Part shown: in pieces, positions 32,988-43,398 of the stretch
How positions within the stretch are numbered: the stretch's first letter is position 1
Layout: every line of letters begins with the position of its first letter
Assembly: GCA_030789695.1 (NCBI GenBank)
Contig: JAULAV010008685.1
Coordinates: 1 to 64,000, forward strand
Origin: Scilla litardierei
Lineage: Eukaryota; Streptophyta; Magnoliopsida; Asparagales; Asparagaceae
Direction of reading: 5' to 3'
DNA length: 64,000 nt
Notes under the pieces: generated by a model
The model's input: the letters and a program-made list of their open reading frames with translations, nothing else
What the model was told of the DNA's origin: nothing
Database searches by the model: none
Made by a program: the position numbers and the translations under genes

Positions 32988-33967
32988 TGTTACGCCTATA
33001 TGGCCGAAGCCCGAAAGACACGAGCCCAAGAACCCGACAGCCGATCAGAAGCCCATCTGCGTGATCTGGCCCGCCCGACAAGGCCCAATAGAGGACCCCC
33101 CGAGTTTCAATCCGACCCGGCCCCGATAACGCGCAAATCACTCGCCCACCCCAGCGATAACCGTTCCCCCTGGCCCGTTACCACTTAACGGCCGTTATGG
33201 GGAGGTGCTGGGATGGCGCAGGAAGCGGCGAAGGGGGGGCGGATTGAGGGGGCACGATTGGGGGCGGACGAGGGACGTGAGTCGTGGGCAGTCACGACGG
33301 GAGGTCTATAAAAGGGCTAGAAGGATGACTGGACCGGGGACGGCATCTCAGGTAACTAAAACCTAAGGTACTCCATCAACGACCTAGTTCCCCCATTTCT
33401 TCTCCTTCCTCCCCCGCTCGCGTCGGTAGACATCGTTCCGATCTCCTCACGAGTCGAACCGTCTCCGCCGAGTCTCCTCTTTCAGATCATCGTCTGACTT
33501 AGGCATCGGAGGGGATTTGGCCGGAACCAAGGTCCGGCCCCCCTGACGAGTGTTCTCGTCTGCGCAGGAGGACGTCAGATCCACGGGCCGAGGCTTCCCC
33601 TCCGCCCCACGCCGGCCACGCATCAAGCAGGACGACCGAGGCTACCCCTCGTCGTCTGACCGACCGAGGCCGAGCACGTTCGTCCGAGCCGAGGCTTCCC
33701 CTCCGCTCACGAGGCGCCGAGGCTACCCCTCGTCGTCCGATTGTCCGAGGCCGAGCGTCTCACACCGGGCCGAGGCTTCCCCTCACCCCCCTTGCGACCG
33801 AGGATCCTGATTCGGCCCAGCCGACGCGCTCCACGTCATCCGCAACTCCGATTCGCGCCGTGTCTGCGCTGACTCGACGCACCCGAGGGACCCAAGTCGG
33901 CCCCTTGACCACGTTGCCCGGGTAGTCCACGGTCAACGCTTTTGTAGTGAGAAAACACTCTGAAACA
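32988..33967 (+). repeat. 5' LTR (980 bp)
   Basis: TGTTACGCC...CTGAAACA. TATAAAAG at 33307-33314 is the likely promoter. The leader hairpin is at 33519-33539. Five U5 hairpin words follow (two perfect CGAGGCTACCCCTCG at 33637-33651 and 33718-33732). Its start matches the LTRs of the 13258-21616 element. Confidence 0.95.
33519..33539 (+). promoter_or_regulatory. conserved leader hairpin of the LTR
   Basis: Perfect 7-bp stem GGCCGGA/TCCGGCC with a 7-base loop, preceded by CTGACTTAGGCATCGGAG and followed by CCCCCTGACGAG. The block is present in every Tat-type LTR of the window; the stem sequence varies with compensation (see findings). It lies about 180 bases after the expected transcription start. 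Confidence 0.6.
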
Positions 33968-33969
33968 TC

Positions 33970-33987
33970 TGGCGCCGTATGTGGGAA
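33970..33987 (+). other. tRNA primer-binding site
   Basis: TGGCGCCGTATGTGGGAA, two bases after the LTR; one base differs from the site at 20633-20650. Confidence 0.8.
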
Positions 33988-34195
33988 CGAACTATCCCAC
34001 GAAGAAACAAACCGCACCTGCAATGACACAGCTTCACCCGTCTCGTCGAAAGGAGAGCAAGGCTCAGACGCGAAGCGATAGGGCCTGCCATCGTTGGCAA
34101 GAGTGGGCCCGGGCCCAACGCGAGGAGGATCGTGAGGAGGGGACCGGGAGACCCTCACCGGCCCTACCGGTCGGGAGGCCGAGCACGTCTGTAAC
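33988..34195 (+). pseudogene. gag remnant
   Basis: About 200 bases of open frame between the PBS and the protease. The usual gag in this family is about 545 codons. None of the gag core motifs (LCRGFYSTL, MRRFNAERLN) and no zinc knuckle remain. A large internal deletion removed it while leaving protease in frame. Confidence 0.7.
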
Positions 34196-37100
34196 GGCGC
34201 GCAGCTCGGACGTAGCTTTGGTGGTGTCGGTGATCATCGACACAACCATGGTACGGCGACTGCTCGTCGACACCGGTAGCTCCTGCGACGTCCTCTTCAT
34301 GTCAACCCTGGAGAAGATGGGGCGGTGGAAGGAAGACTTGTGACCTAGCTCGGGTCCCGTGGTGGGATTCACGGGTCATTCCACCCCCATCATCGGCACG
34401 ATCCATCTCCCGGTAACACTCGGAGGCCCACCAGACTCGGTGACCCTGGCGGTAGAATTCATCGTATTGGGGATCGGGTCGGAATACAACGGGATCATCG
34501 GCCGACCCCTTCTCAACGCCATCGGCGCGGTTGTCTCGACCCTCCATCAGACTATCAAGTTCCGAACACCCAGGGGGATGGGGCAAATCGAAGGCGACGC
34601 GGGGAGACCGAATACCTGCTATCAACTGGCGGAGGAAGGTCCCGAAGATCGTCTAGTCGACCGGATGGCCGCACTCGACTTAAGGGGCGGGCCGAGACCC
34701 ACCCCTGCGGAGGAGCAAGAGCAGATCCCGGTCACGGACGTCGAGGGCCGGTTCGTCTCGATTGGGAGAGGGCTAAGCCACGACCTGAGGAGCCAACTAG
34801 TCGAGTGTCTGGAGGCGAACCTAGACGTCTTTGCTTGGTCACCAAAGGACATGCCCGGCGTAGATCCCCAGGTGATCGTCCACCAGATCAACGCCGACCC
34901 CAACTTCAAGCCGGTCAGGCAGAAGAAGAGGAACCTGGGTGGCAAGAAGATGAAGGCGGCCTCCGAGGAAGTGGAGCGTCTCCTCGACGCCGGCTTCATA
35001 CGAGAGGTCTGGTACCTGGAGTGGCTATCGAACATGGTGATGGTCAAGAAACCCAACGGGAAGTGGCAAATGTGCGTGGACTTCAGTGACCTCAACAAAG
35101 CCTGTCCCAAGGATAGCTACCCCCTACCGTGCATTGACCACCTGGTGGACAACGCCTCAGGGTACGAGATGCTTAGCTTCATGGACGCCTACTCAGGGTA
35201 CAATCAAGTCCAGATGGATCCCCGGGACGAAGAGATGATAGCCGTCACGACGGACCGGGGAACATACTGGTACAAGAAGATGCCCTTTGGCTTGAAGAAC
35301 GCAGGGGCCACCTACCAGAGAATGGTCAACAAGGTTTTCTACTCCCAGATTGGAAGGAACCTGGAGGTCTACGTCGACGACATGCTTGTCAAGTCGAGAA
35401 AGCCAGAGGACCACATCGCCGACCTTCGTGAAACCTTCGAGCGGTTGCGGTGACACAACATTCGACTCAACCCCACGAAGTGCACGTTCGGGGTAAGATC
35501 TGGCAAATTCTTGGGATTTATGATAACTAACAGTGGCATTGAAGCTAATCCTGACAAGATCGAGGCACTGATCAACATGCGTGAGCCGACGACAATCAAA
35601 GAACTGCAGAGGCTGAATGGGCGTATCGCAGCCTTGGGGCGATTCCTTTCCAAATCGGCGGAAAGATCGCTCCCCTTCTTCAAAGTTCTGAGGAAAGCGA
35701 TCGCGGAACCATCGGACAACAGGAAGACGATACTATGGGACGAAGACTGCTCCAGGGCGTTTGCGGATCTCAAGGAATATCTCCGCAGCCCGCCTCTCCT
35801 GTCCAAGCCACGGGAAGGGGAGTCGTTAAGCCTTTACCTGGCGTGCGCGGAGGAAGCAGTGAGCTCGGTGCTGATCCGGGAAGACGGTGGGGTGCAGTGG
35901 CCGGTATACTACACGAGCCGGATCTTGAAGGGGGCGGAGGTGCGGTACTCGCCCATGGAGAAACTGGCGTATGCCCTCGTCCTCTCAGCGCGAAGGCTCA
36001 GGCCCTATTTCCAAGCACACACCATACTGGTCTTGACCGACTCCCAACTGGAGCAGAATCTCAAGAGATTCGATCGAATGGGAAGGATGCTAAACTAGGG
36101 GGTGGAATTGAGCGAGTTCGACCTCCGATTCAAACCGCGCACGGCCATCAAAGGGTAGGCCTTGGCTGACTTCATCGCTGAATGTACGACGGAAGGAGAA
36201 CATCCCCCGGAGGAAGAAGGCCCAGCAACGGTAATCGCCCAACCCTTGTCTTTTCTTTCGGCTGACCACCTCCAGTCAGGAGTCCCAGGAGCGTGGATAG
36301 TCCATGTGGATGGATCGGCCACACAGTCAGGAGGCGGGGCTGGGATCGCGATCCGGTCTCCGGAAGGGAACATCGTGGAATACGCGTTGCGGTTCGAGTT
36401 CCCGGCCACCAACAACGTGGCGGAGTACGAAGCGGTGATCAACGGCCTGAGGCTGGCCCGGGAGCTCGGGGCCGAGTCCATGCGCCTCCTCAGTGACTCG
36501 AAGCTCATTGTCAACCAACTTCTGGGAAGTTACGAGGCACGGGAGGAGGCGATGCAGAGGTATCACGCCGTCGCCAAAAAGGCGTTCTCCAGGTTCAAAA
36601 ATGTGGAAGTCTTGCATCTCCCGCGGTCGGAGAACGCACGGGCGGACGCATTGTCGAAACTAGCCTCGTCCTCGCCTAAGGAGCTGGGCCGCACCATCTA
36701 CGTGGAGAACCTGCAGTCCCCCAGCACGGAAGAGCGGGAGGTGATGGCGATCGACCAAGATCCCACCTGGATGGACCCGATCATGCGGTACCTCACTCAT
36801 GGGGAGGTGCCGACGGACTGGGACGAGCGTCGGACCCTGGAGAGGAAGGCGCTCCGATACGTGATCCATGAGGGGACGCTCTACCAGAGGCGCTGGACGA
36901 AGGCGGACGTCCTCCCTTACCTGAAATGCATCGGACCGCAAGAAGCCGACTACGTCTTACGGGAGGTTCACGAAGGGGTCTGCGGAAATCACCACGGGGG
37001 CAAGATGGTTGCACAGAAAATCTTGAGGCAGGGATACTACTGGCCGACCCTGGTCCAAGACGCAACAAACTACGTCCAAAAGTGCCAGGAATGCCAGAGG

Positions 37101-38014
37101 TATGCCCACCACACCTCAACTCCCCCATCGGAGCTCATCCCTATCGTGAGCCCCATCCCATTTAAGAAATGGGGACTCGACATCCTCGGACCGTTTAAGC
37201 CGGGCCGGGGGCAGCGGAAGTATCTGATTGTGGCGGTGGACTACTTTACCAAATGGATCGAGGCGGAACCATTGGCCACCATCACGTGGAAGAAAGCGAA
37301 AAGCTTCGTATGGACTTCCATCATCTCCAGATTCGGAGTGCCACGGTCCATCGTCACAGACAACGGGAAACAATTCGACTCCGCGGGGTTCAAAGACTTT
37401 TGCACGGAATGGGGGATCAAGCTTCTCTTCGCCTCTGTAGCGCACCCCAGACCAACGGAATGGCGGAAGCAGCCAACAAATGCATTATAGAGCCCCTCCG
37501 AAAGAAAGTGAAGGACGCCGAAGGAAGCTGGCCGGAAGAGCTCCCCGGGATACTCTGGTCATACCGGACGACCCACAAGGAGGCCACCGGCGAGACACTG
37601 TTCATGCTTGCCTACGGGGCCGAGGCGGTGGTACCGGTCGAGTTGGGTGAAGAATCTCTCCGCCTCAAATGCTTTGACGAAGACAGGAACTCGCAAGGTC
37701 TGGAGCTCAGTCTGGAGCTCCTCGGCGAGCGGCGGGAGCAAGCCCTGGCCACCATCATCCGTCAGAAGTAGAAGGTGGCCCGATACTACAATGCTCGGGT
37801 CAGGGGCAGAGGCTTCCACCTTGGGGACCTGGTCCTCCGGAAAGCAGGCTTCAACCCGGATACCGCTCGCAAAGGGAAGCTCGCGGCTAAATGGGAGGGA
37901 CCCTATAAAGTCGTCGAGGTCCTCGGACCTGCAACCTACCGTCTAGCCAATATGGAGGGGAGGATTCTCACTCACGCCTGGAATGCAGAACATTTACGCA
38001 AGTACTTCCAATAA
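34196..38014 (+). pseudogene. pol polyprotein: protease, RT, RNase H, second RNase H, integrase
   Basis: Protease: LVDTGSSCDVLF (34264 on). RT: MVKKPNGKWQMCVDFSDLNK, MDAYSGYNQVQM, MPFGLKNAGATYQRM and the active-site YVDDML (about 35370). RNase H 1: EEAVSSVLIREDGG (about 35850). RNase H 2: VHVDGSA, AEYEA, SDSKL, ARADALSKL with all acidic residues (36300-36660). Integrase: HHGGK...KCQECQ zinc finger, WGLDILGP, TDNGKQF, GMAEAAN, C-terminal domain to 38014. Lesions: in-frame stops at 34341 (TGA), 35451 (TGA), 36096 (TAG), 36157 (TAG) and 37769 (TAG), and a one-base deletion near 37446 in a C run. Otherwise full length, so recently inactivated. Confidence 0.93.
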
Positions 38015-38120
38015 ATGTATTGTTTTCTGTGAAATAAATTTATTTAAGTTCGTTCCTTTCCAGATAAGCAAAAAGATGTACAGAGAGACACACGAAGAGG
38101 CCGAGGGGCATTCCCTTCCC

Positions 38121-40256
38121 TCATTCATCTCCAGGGGCACCCGTGGAGCCACAGGCTGGCGGTCCGCTTGGGCCATCCCCCACACTCCGTTTGCCGTCAG
38201 AGTGCATCCGAAGATCCTCGAAGTTGACTCCCGAGAGCGGGAACTTCTTCTGGATCTCGGATTGACACCGGGCGAAGCCCTTCTCGAACGCCTCCGCCAA
38301 GGCGGACTCTACGAAGGAGGTGGCATACTCAGCCACGACGTCTTGGGCGATCCGAGATGGATCCACCTCCTCAAGCCCACGCACCCGAGCCTCTAAGGTC
38401 TCGATCTGGCGTTGGTGCTCCGCCCTCTCCTTCTCGATCTCCCGGGATCTCTCGCCGAGCTGAGCAAGGAGAGCCCTCACCTGCTCCTCCGCCGCCTCCA
38501 GACGATCGGAGAGCTCCGGGTCCTCGGGGGCAGCAACGGAGACGGGGATCTTATCGGCTCCCCCAGACGTGTCGACATCTCCCAAAAGCTCGGCGACCCG
38601 CGCCTCGGCCTCTGACTTTGCAGTCAGAGCTAAGGCCCTCTCCCGGTCCGCCTCTTCCAAGGCAGAAGACAGCTCAGTTACGCGGGTCTCCAAGGACCTA
38701 ACCCGCACATCCTCTAACTGACCTGCCTCTTCCTCATCACCGTGAGCCTCGAGATCTCGCCCGACGTCGGATTTGGCCCTGGGAAGCACCGCAAACTGGC
38801 GCCTCATCGAGAGACCCACCGAGGACAACTGCACCAAGGCGACAAAGGTGAGACGGCGAAAGCAGCTGGAGGGAGGACAAGCAGAGACACTCTACCTGTT
38901 GGCCGGCCTGAATCACGAAGGTGGCCAAGCAGTCACCTCTAACTCCATCCAGCGCAGCCTGATCGGGAGGGAGGTAACTGTTCTCGGCCACTCGCGCGGC
39001 GGCTCCGCGGCTCGAAAACACAGATTCCTTCTCCCCCACCGGGAAGCGTGGACGAAGAAGGCCTTCCCCTGACGAAGGAAACTCGCCTGGGTTGGAGCGG
39101 AACGCGCCTAGATACAGATCGTAGGCATCAGGGAGAGAACCGTCCGGGAGAGGCGAAGGGCCGACCCACGGCCAGGCAACCTCAACGGGGGCAGGTCGGA
39201 GCTGATCGGCAGGTGGCGGGACGGCAACTCCCTCGACCCCCTCGCGGGCCCTCTTGGAAGACCCCAACAAGGGGATAGAGGGAGATGGCCCCTTCTTCCT
39301 TTTGGAGCCTCCAGTCGAGGTCACGGCCCGCTGCTTCTTCCGGACCTCCAGCACATGATCCATCCTACGCGGATCCGGATCTGGGGCCTGCACGTAAGTG
39401 ATGGCGGGAGAAGGACCGAGAGGGAACCCACCCGCACCTGAAGAAGGAGTAAGAGACCGAGAAGAGCCCGAGCAACCTCGAATGGTGAATGCTCGGAGAG
39501 CTTACCCAAGGGCCACACCGTCTTGCGCAAGTTTTGGTCACTAAAGAGGATGTCGATCGTCCGCTCCCTCACGGGAATCGCCAGCAGGTCCTTCGTCGTT
39601 TGCAGCTCGGCGGTAGTCGGCTCACCCAGATCGAGGATGACCGTGCCGGCCGCTCCCCACCGAACCGGGAAAGGTACACTCGACGGGAACGTGACAAACA
39701 CATATTCCCCCTTCCAACGTTTCAGGGAGCTCGGCAACCCCAGCACCAGGGTCATCTTCGGGCGGGCGCTGATGTAAATCCACGCCCCCGATTGGTGGTG
39801 ACTCAGGCGGTAGAACTGGGCGAAGAGACGGAGAGAGGGCGCCACTCCCCTCAGCATGCAGACGACGACGAACCCGACAAGGAGCCCGACGGCGTTGGGG
39901 CAGAATTGGCACAAGCCCACGTTGTGGGCCAGAAGGAACTCAACGATAAAGGGGTGGAGCGGGAAACGAAGCCCAAAGCGGAAACACTTCTCGTATATTC
40001 CAACCTCGTTGGGACCAGGAAGGCAGATCCGCTCGTCGGACCCGGGAGCACGAGCCGAGTAAGGCGGAAGCAGGTAGGCGGAGCGCAGGCTCCTGATGGC
40101 GGTGGCACAGATCGACGAGGGCCAGGACAAGACCTCTGGGGGCACCCCCGAAAGTTCACCCCCGTGCCGACAAATCGCCGAAGGAGGACTACCCACCAGG
40201 CCAGGAGTGGCGTCACGCTCCGGCCGACCCGAACCAGTGGCAGAGGAAGACGACAT
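38121..40256 (-). CDS. antisense retrotransposon gene, three exons, intact (666 aa)
   Basis: Exon 1 40256-39506, intron 68 bp, exon 2 39437-38896, intron 67 bp, exon 3 38828-38121; all splice sites GT-AG. The joined exons are 2001 bases, exactly 667 codons, with no stop. I chose MSSSSATGSGRPERD as start; an in-frame ATG 63 bases upstream (40319) is possible. Exon 1: PF04195-like domain (NEVGIYEKCFRFGLRFPLHP, NAVGLLVGFVVVCMLRGV). Exon 2: basic patch KRKK and Pro-rich linker. Exon 3: heptad-rich coiled coil (LEDVRVRSLETRVTELSSAL to LEARVRGLEEVDPSRIA). It overlaps no sense gene; pol ends at 38014. The product's role is unknown. Only splice prediction and homology support expression. Confidence 0.78.
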
Positions 40257-40554
40257 GAGGCAGAGCTCGGGCAGGATCGAGATCAACGCAAAGAAGAAAA
40301 TGACAGAATGGCGGCTCACAACCCACCCAGCTTCTCTACCTAAGACGGCCTAGCGAGCGGTGGGGATAAACCCGCAGCAACACGTGGCGGCATCAGAGGA
40401 CCGACGGCGCTTCGGAACCCGAGCCTTAAAAGTATCGATCGGACCAACTCATGATGATGACCAATAAATGAGTCGGCATCGACTGACGAGCCCGTCAAAG
40501 TCGACGGAAATCACATCGGCCGAGCTGAACCGGCCGAGGCCGATCGACCCGACC

Positions 40555-40566
40555 AATGGGGGCAAT
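40555..40566 (+). other. polypurine tract
   Basis: AATGGGGGCAAT immediately before the 3' LTR. Confidence 0.75.
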
Positions 40567-41545
40567 TGTTACGCCTATATGGCCGAAGCCCGAAAGACAC
40601 GAGCCCAAGAACCCGACTGCCGATCAGAAGCCCATCTGCGCGATCTGGCCCGCCCGACAAGGCCCAATAGAGGACCCCCAAGTATCGATCCGACCCGGCC
40701 CCGATAACGCGCAAATCACTCACCCACCCCAGCGATAACCGTTCCCCCTGGCCCGTTACCACTTAGCGGCCGTTATGGGGAGGTGCTGGGATGGCGCAGG
40801 AAGCGGTGAAGGGGGGGCGGATTGAGGGGGCACGATTGGGGGCGGACGAGGGACGTGAGTCGTGGGCAGTCACGATAGGAGGTCTATAAAAGGGCTAGAA
40901 GGATGACTGGACCGAGGACGGCATCTCAGGTAACTAAAACCTAAGGTACTCCATCAACGACCTAGTTCCCCCATTTCTTCTCCTTCCTCCCCCGCTCGCG
41001 TCGGTAGATGTCGTTCCGATCTCCTCACGAGTCGAACCGTCTCCGCCGAGTCTCCTCTTTCAGATCATCGTCCGACTTAGGCATTGGAGGGGATTTGGCC
41101 GGAACCAAGGTCCGGCCCCCCTGACGAGTGTTCTCATCTGCGCAGGAGGACGTTAGATCCACGGGCCGAGGCTTCCCCTCCGCCCCACGCCAGCTACGCA
41201 TCAAGCAGGACGACCGAGGCTACCCCTCGTCGTCCGACCGACCGAGGCCGAGCACGTTCGTCTGAGCCGAGGCTTCCCCTCCACTCACGAGGCGCCGAGG
41301 CTACCCCTCGTCGTCCGATTGTCCGAGGCCGAGCGTCTCACACCGGGCCGAGGCTTCCCCTCGCCCCCCTTGCAGCCGAGGATCCTGATTCGGCCCAGCC
41401 GACGCGCTCCACGTCATCCGCAACTCTGATTCGCGCCGTGTCTGCGCTGACTCGACGCACCCGAGGGACCCAAGTCGGCCCCTTGACCACGTTGACCGGG
41501 TAGTCCACGGTCAACGCTTTTGTAGTGAGAAAACACTCTGAAACA
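40567..41545 (+). repeat. 3' LTR (979 bp)
   Basis: TGTTACGCC...CTGAAACA followed by the CATAT duplication. TATAAAAG at 40885-40892; leader hairpin 41097-41117. Confidence 0.95.
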
Positions 41546-42784
41546 CATATGAACCGGGAGATCGTCATCTTCAACTGAAAAATAGGAGAAACAAATTTAG
41601 CCAAAAAACCATATCATTTAATAAAAAGATCCATAACTTCCTGAAAATGTAGAAAAATAGACCGTGCTCAGAAAAACCAATAAAAATATCCATTGGAACC
41701 GGGAGTTCGTTATCTTCAACTGAAAAAAAAGAGAAGACATAATTAAGCTAAAAAATCATATCATTTAATAAAATGATCCATATCTTCAATAAAATATAGA
41801 AAATAGCCTCGAGCACAGAAAAGTCCCCAAAAATGTCCATTGGAACAGGGAGATCGCCATCTCAACTTAAAAAATTAAGAGAAGATAAAATTAGGCCAAA
41901 AATGATATCATTTAATAAAAAGATCCATATCTTCCAAAAATACAGAAAATAGCCACGAGCACATAAAAATCAGCAAAAATGTCTATTGGAACAGAGAGAT
42001 CGATATCTTCAACTAAAAAAAATAAGAGAATACAAAATTAGGCAAAAAAAATCATATCATTTAATAAAAAGATCCATATATTTCGGAAAATACAGAAAAT
42101 AGCACTTTTTCAGAACCAGGAGATCACCATCTTCAACTAAAAAATAAGAGAAGACAAAATTAGGCTATAAAAACATATGTTTTTATTTAAAGATACATAT
42201 CTTACAAAAAAGTTAGAAAATAGCCAGGAGCTAAGAAAAAACTACAAAAATGGCAGTTGGAACCAGGAGATCGCCATCTTAATCTGAAAAATAAGAGAAA
42301 ACAAAATTAGGCTTAAAATCAAATTATATAATAAAAAGATCCATATCTTCCAAAAAAATGTAGAAAATAGCCTCTAGGTCACAAAAATCCGCAAAAATAT
42401 CCGTTGGAACCGGGAGAACAACATCTGCAACTAAAAAAATAAGAGAATACAAAATTAGGCAAAAATATCATATCATTTAATAAAATGATTCAGATTTTCC
42501 ACAAAATGTAGAAAAATAGTTACGAGCTCAGAAAAATTCACAAAAATATCAGTTGGAACCGGGAGATCGCCATCTTCATTTGAAAAATATGAGAAGACAA
42601 CATTAGGCCAAAAAAAGGCATATTATTTACTAAAATATCCATAATTCCAGAAAATATAGAAAATAGACTCTAGGTCAAAAAAAATCCGAAAAAATGTCCG
42701 TTGGAACCGGGAGAACGCCATCTTAAATTAAAAAAAATAAGAGAAGACAAAATTAGGCCAAAAATCAAATCATTTAATAAAATG
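41546..42784 (+). repeat. 147-bp satellite array, about 8.5 monomers
   Basis: Forward orientation. It ends in the word TTAATAAAATG, the left target copy of the next insertion. Confidence 0.93.
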
Positions 42785-43398
42785 CTTAATTTCGGAAAAC
42801 TACCTCATCTCTTATTTTGATATACTCGCAAAACCACCTCATACTTTTCAGGTATATATAAGCTCCCTTTATCCATCGTCGCACATCCCCATTACACCCA
42901 TCGCCGCCCTCCCCCCACTCTCCTCACCGTCCTCCCCCCCACCGCCACCATTCGCCCTACATCCATCGATGCACATCCCCCTTCCACCCACCGCTGCACA
43001 TCCCCCTTCCACCCACTGCCACCCTCCTTCCCCTCCCCCTCCTCCCTCACCGTCCTCCTCCCCCCTCCCCTCCCCCTCCCCATCCCTCCACCATAGCGCC
43101 CCCATCCCCTGCCCCCTTCCCCCACCACCGCACTCGTCCACCACTTTCCCCTACCGTCGCCCTCCTCCCTCTTCCACCATCCTACATATATCACACTATG
43201 AGGTAATTCTACGAAATTAAACCAAAATATAACGTTGTTCTACGGAATTAAACAAAGAATGAGGTAGTTCTATGAAAACAAAGTATGAGGGAGTTTATCA
43301 AAACCTGAAAAGTATGAGGTAGTTTTGCGATTATATCAAAATAAGAGGTATTTTTTGGAATTCGACGAAAGTATGGGGTAGTTTTCCGAAATTAAGCC
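42785..43398. mobile_element. MULE-like MITE with long terminal inverted repeats (614 bp)
   Basis: Ends CTTAATTTCGGAAAACTACC and its inverted copy, with more distant similarity extending tens of bases inward (ACCTCATACTTTTCAGG on both sides). Flanked by TTAATAAAATG (42774-42784) and TTAATAAAAAG (43399-43409), an 11-base duplication with one mismatch. Mutator-like elements make 9-11 bp duplications. The centre (42890-43180) is a pyrimidine-rich CCCCTCCC/CACCC stretch. The right part has direct repeats of AACTACCTCATACTTTG type. Open frames here are low-complexity artefacts. Confidence 0.75.

Larger units (their letters stand above)
32988..41545 (+). mobile_element. Tat-type element with pol and intact antisense gene, gag deleted (8558 bp)
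   Basis: LTRs 32988-33967 and 40567-41545 with a perfect 5-bp duplication CATAT (32983-32987 and 41546-41550). Inside: PBS, a short gag remnant, protease, reverse transcriptase, two RNase H domains, integrase, antisense gene and PPT. The second RNase H domain marks the Tat/Ogre branch of Ty3/gypsy. By eye the LTRs differ at roughly 27 positions, mostly C/T or G/A. There is no hairpin array between pol and the antisense gene, unlike the copies lacking pol. Confidence 0.95.

Noticed and set aside
42869..43220. Open frames giving Gly-rich or Pro/Ser-rich proteins
   Set aside because: They come from the pyrimidine-rich core of the MITE; low complexity, no start context, no family.
42784..43397. 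TTAA or TA target site (PIF or Tc1 type MITE)
   Set aside because: The longer imperfect duplication TTAATAAAANG and the long termini fit a Mutator-like element better.
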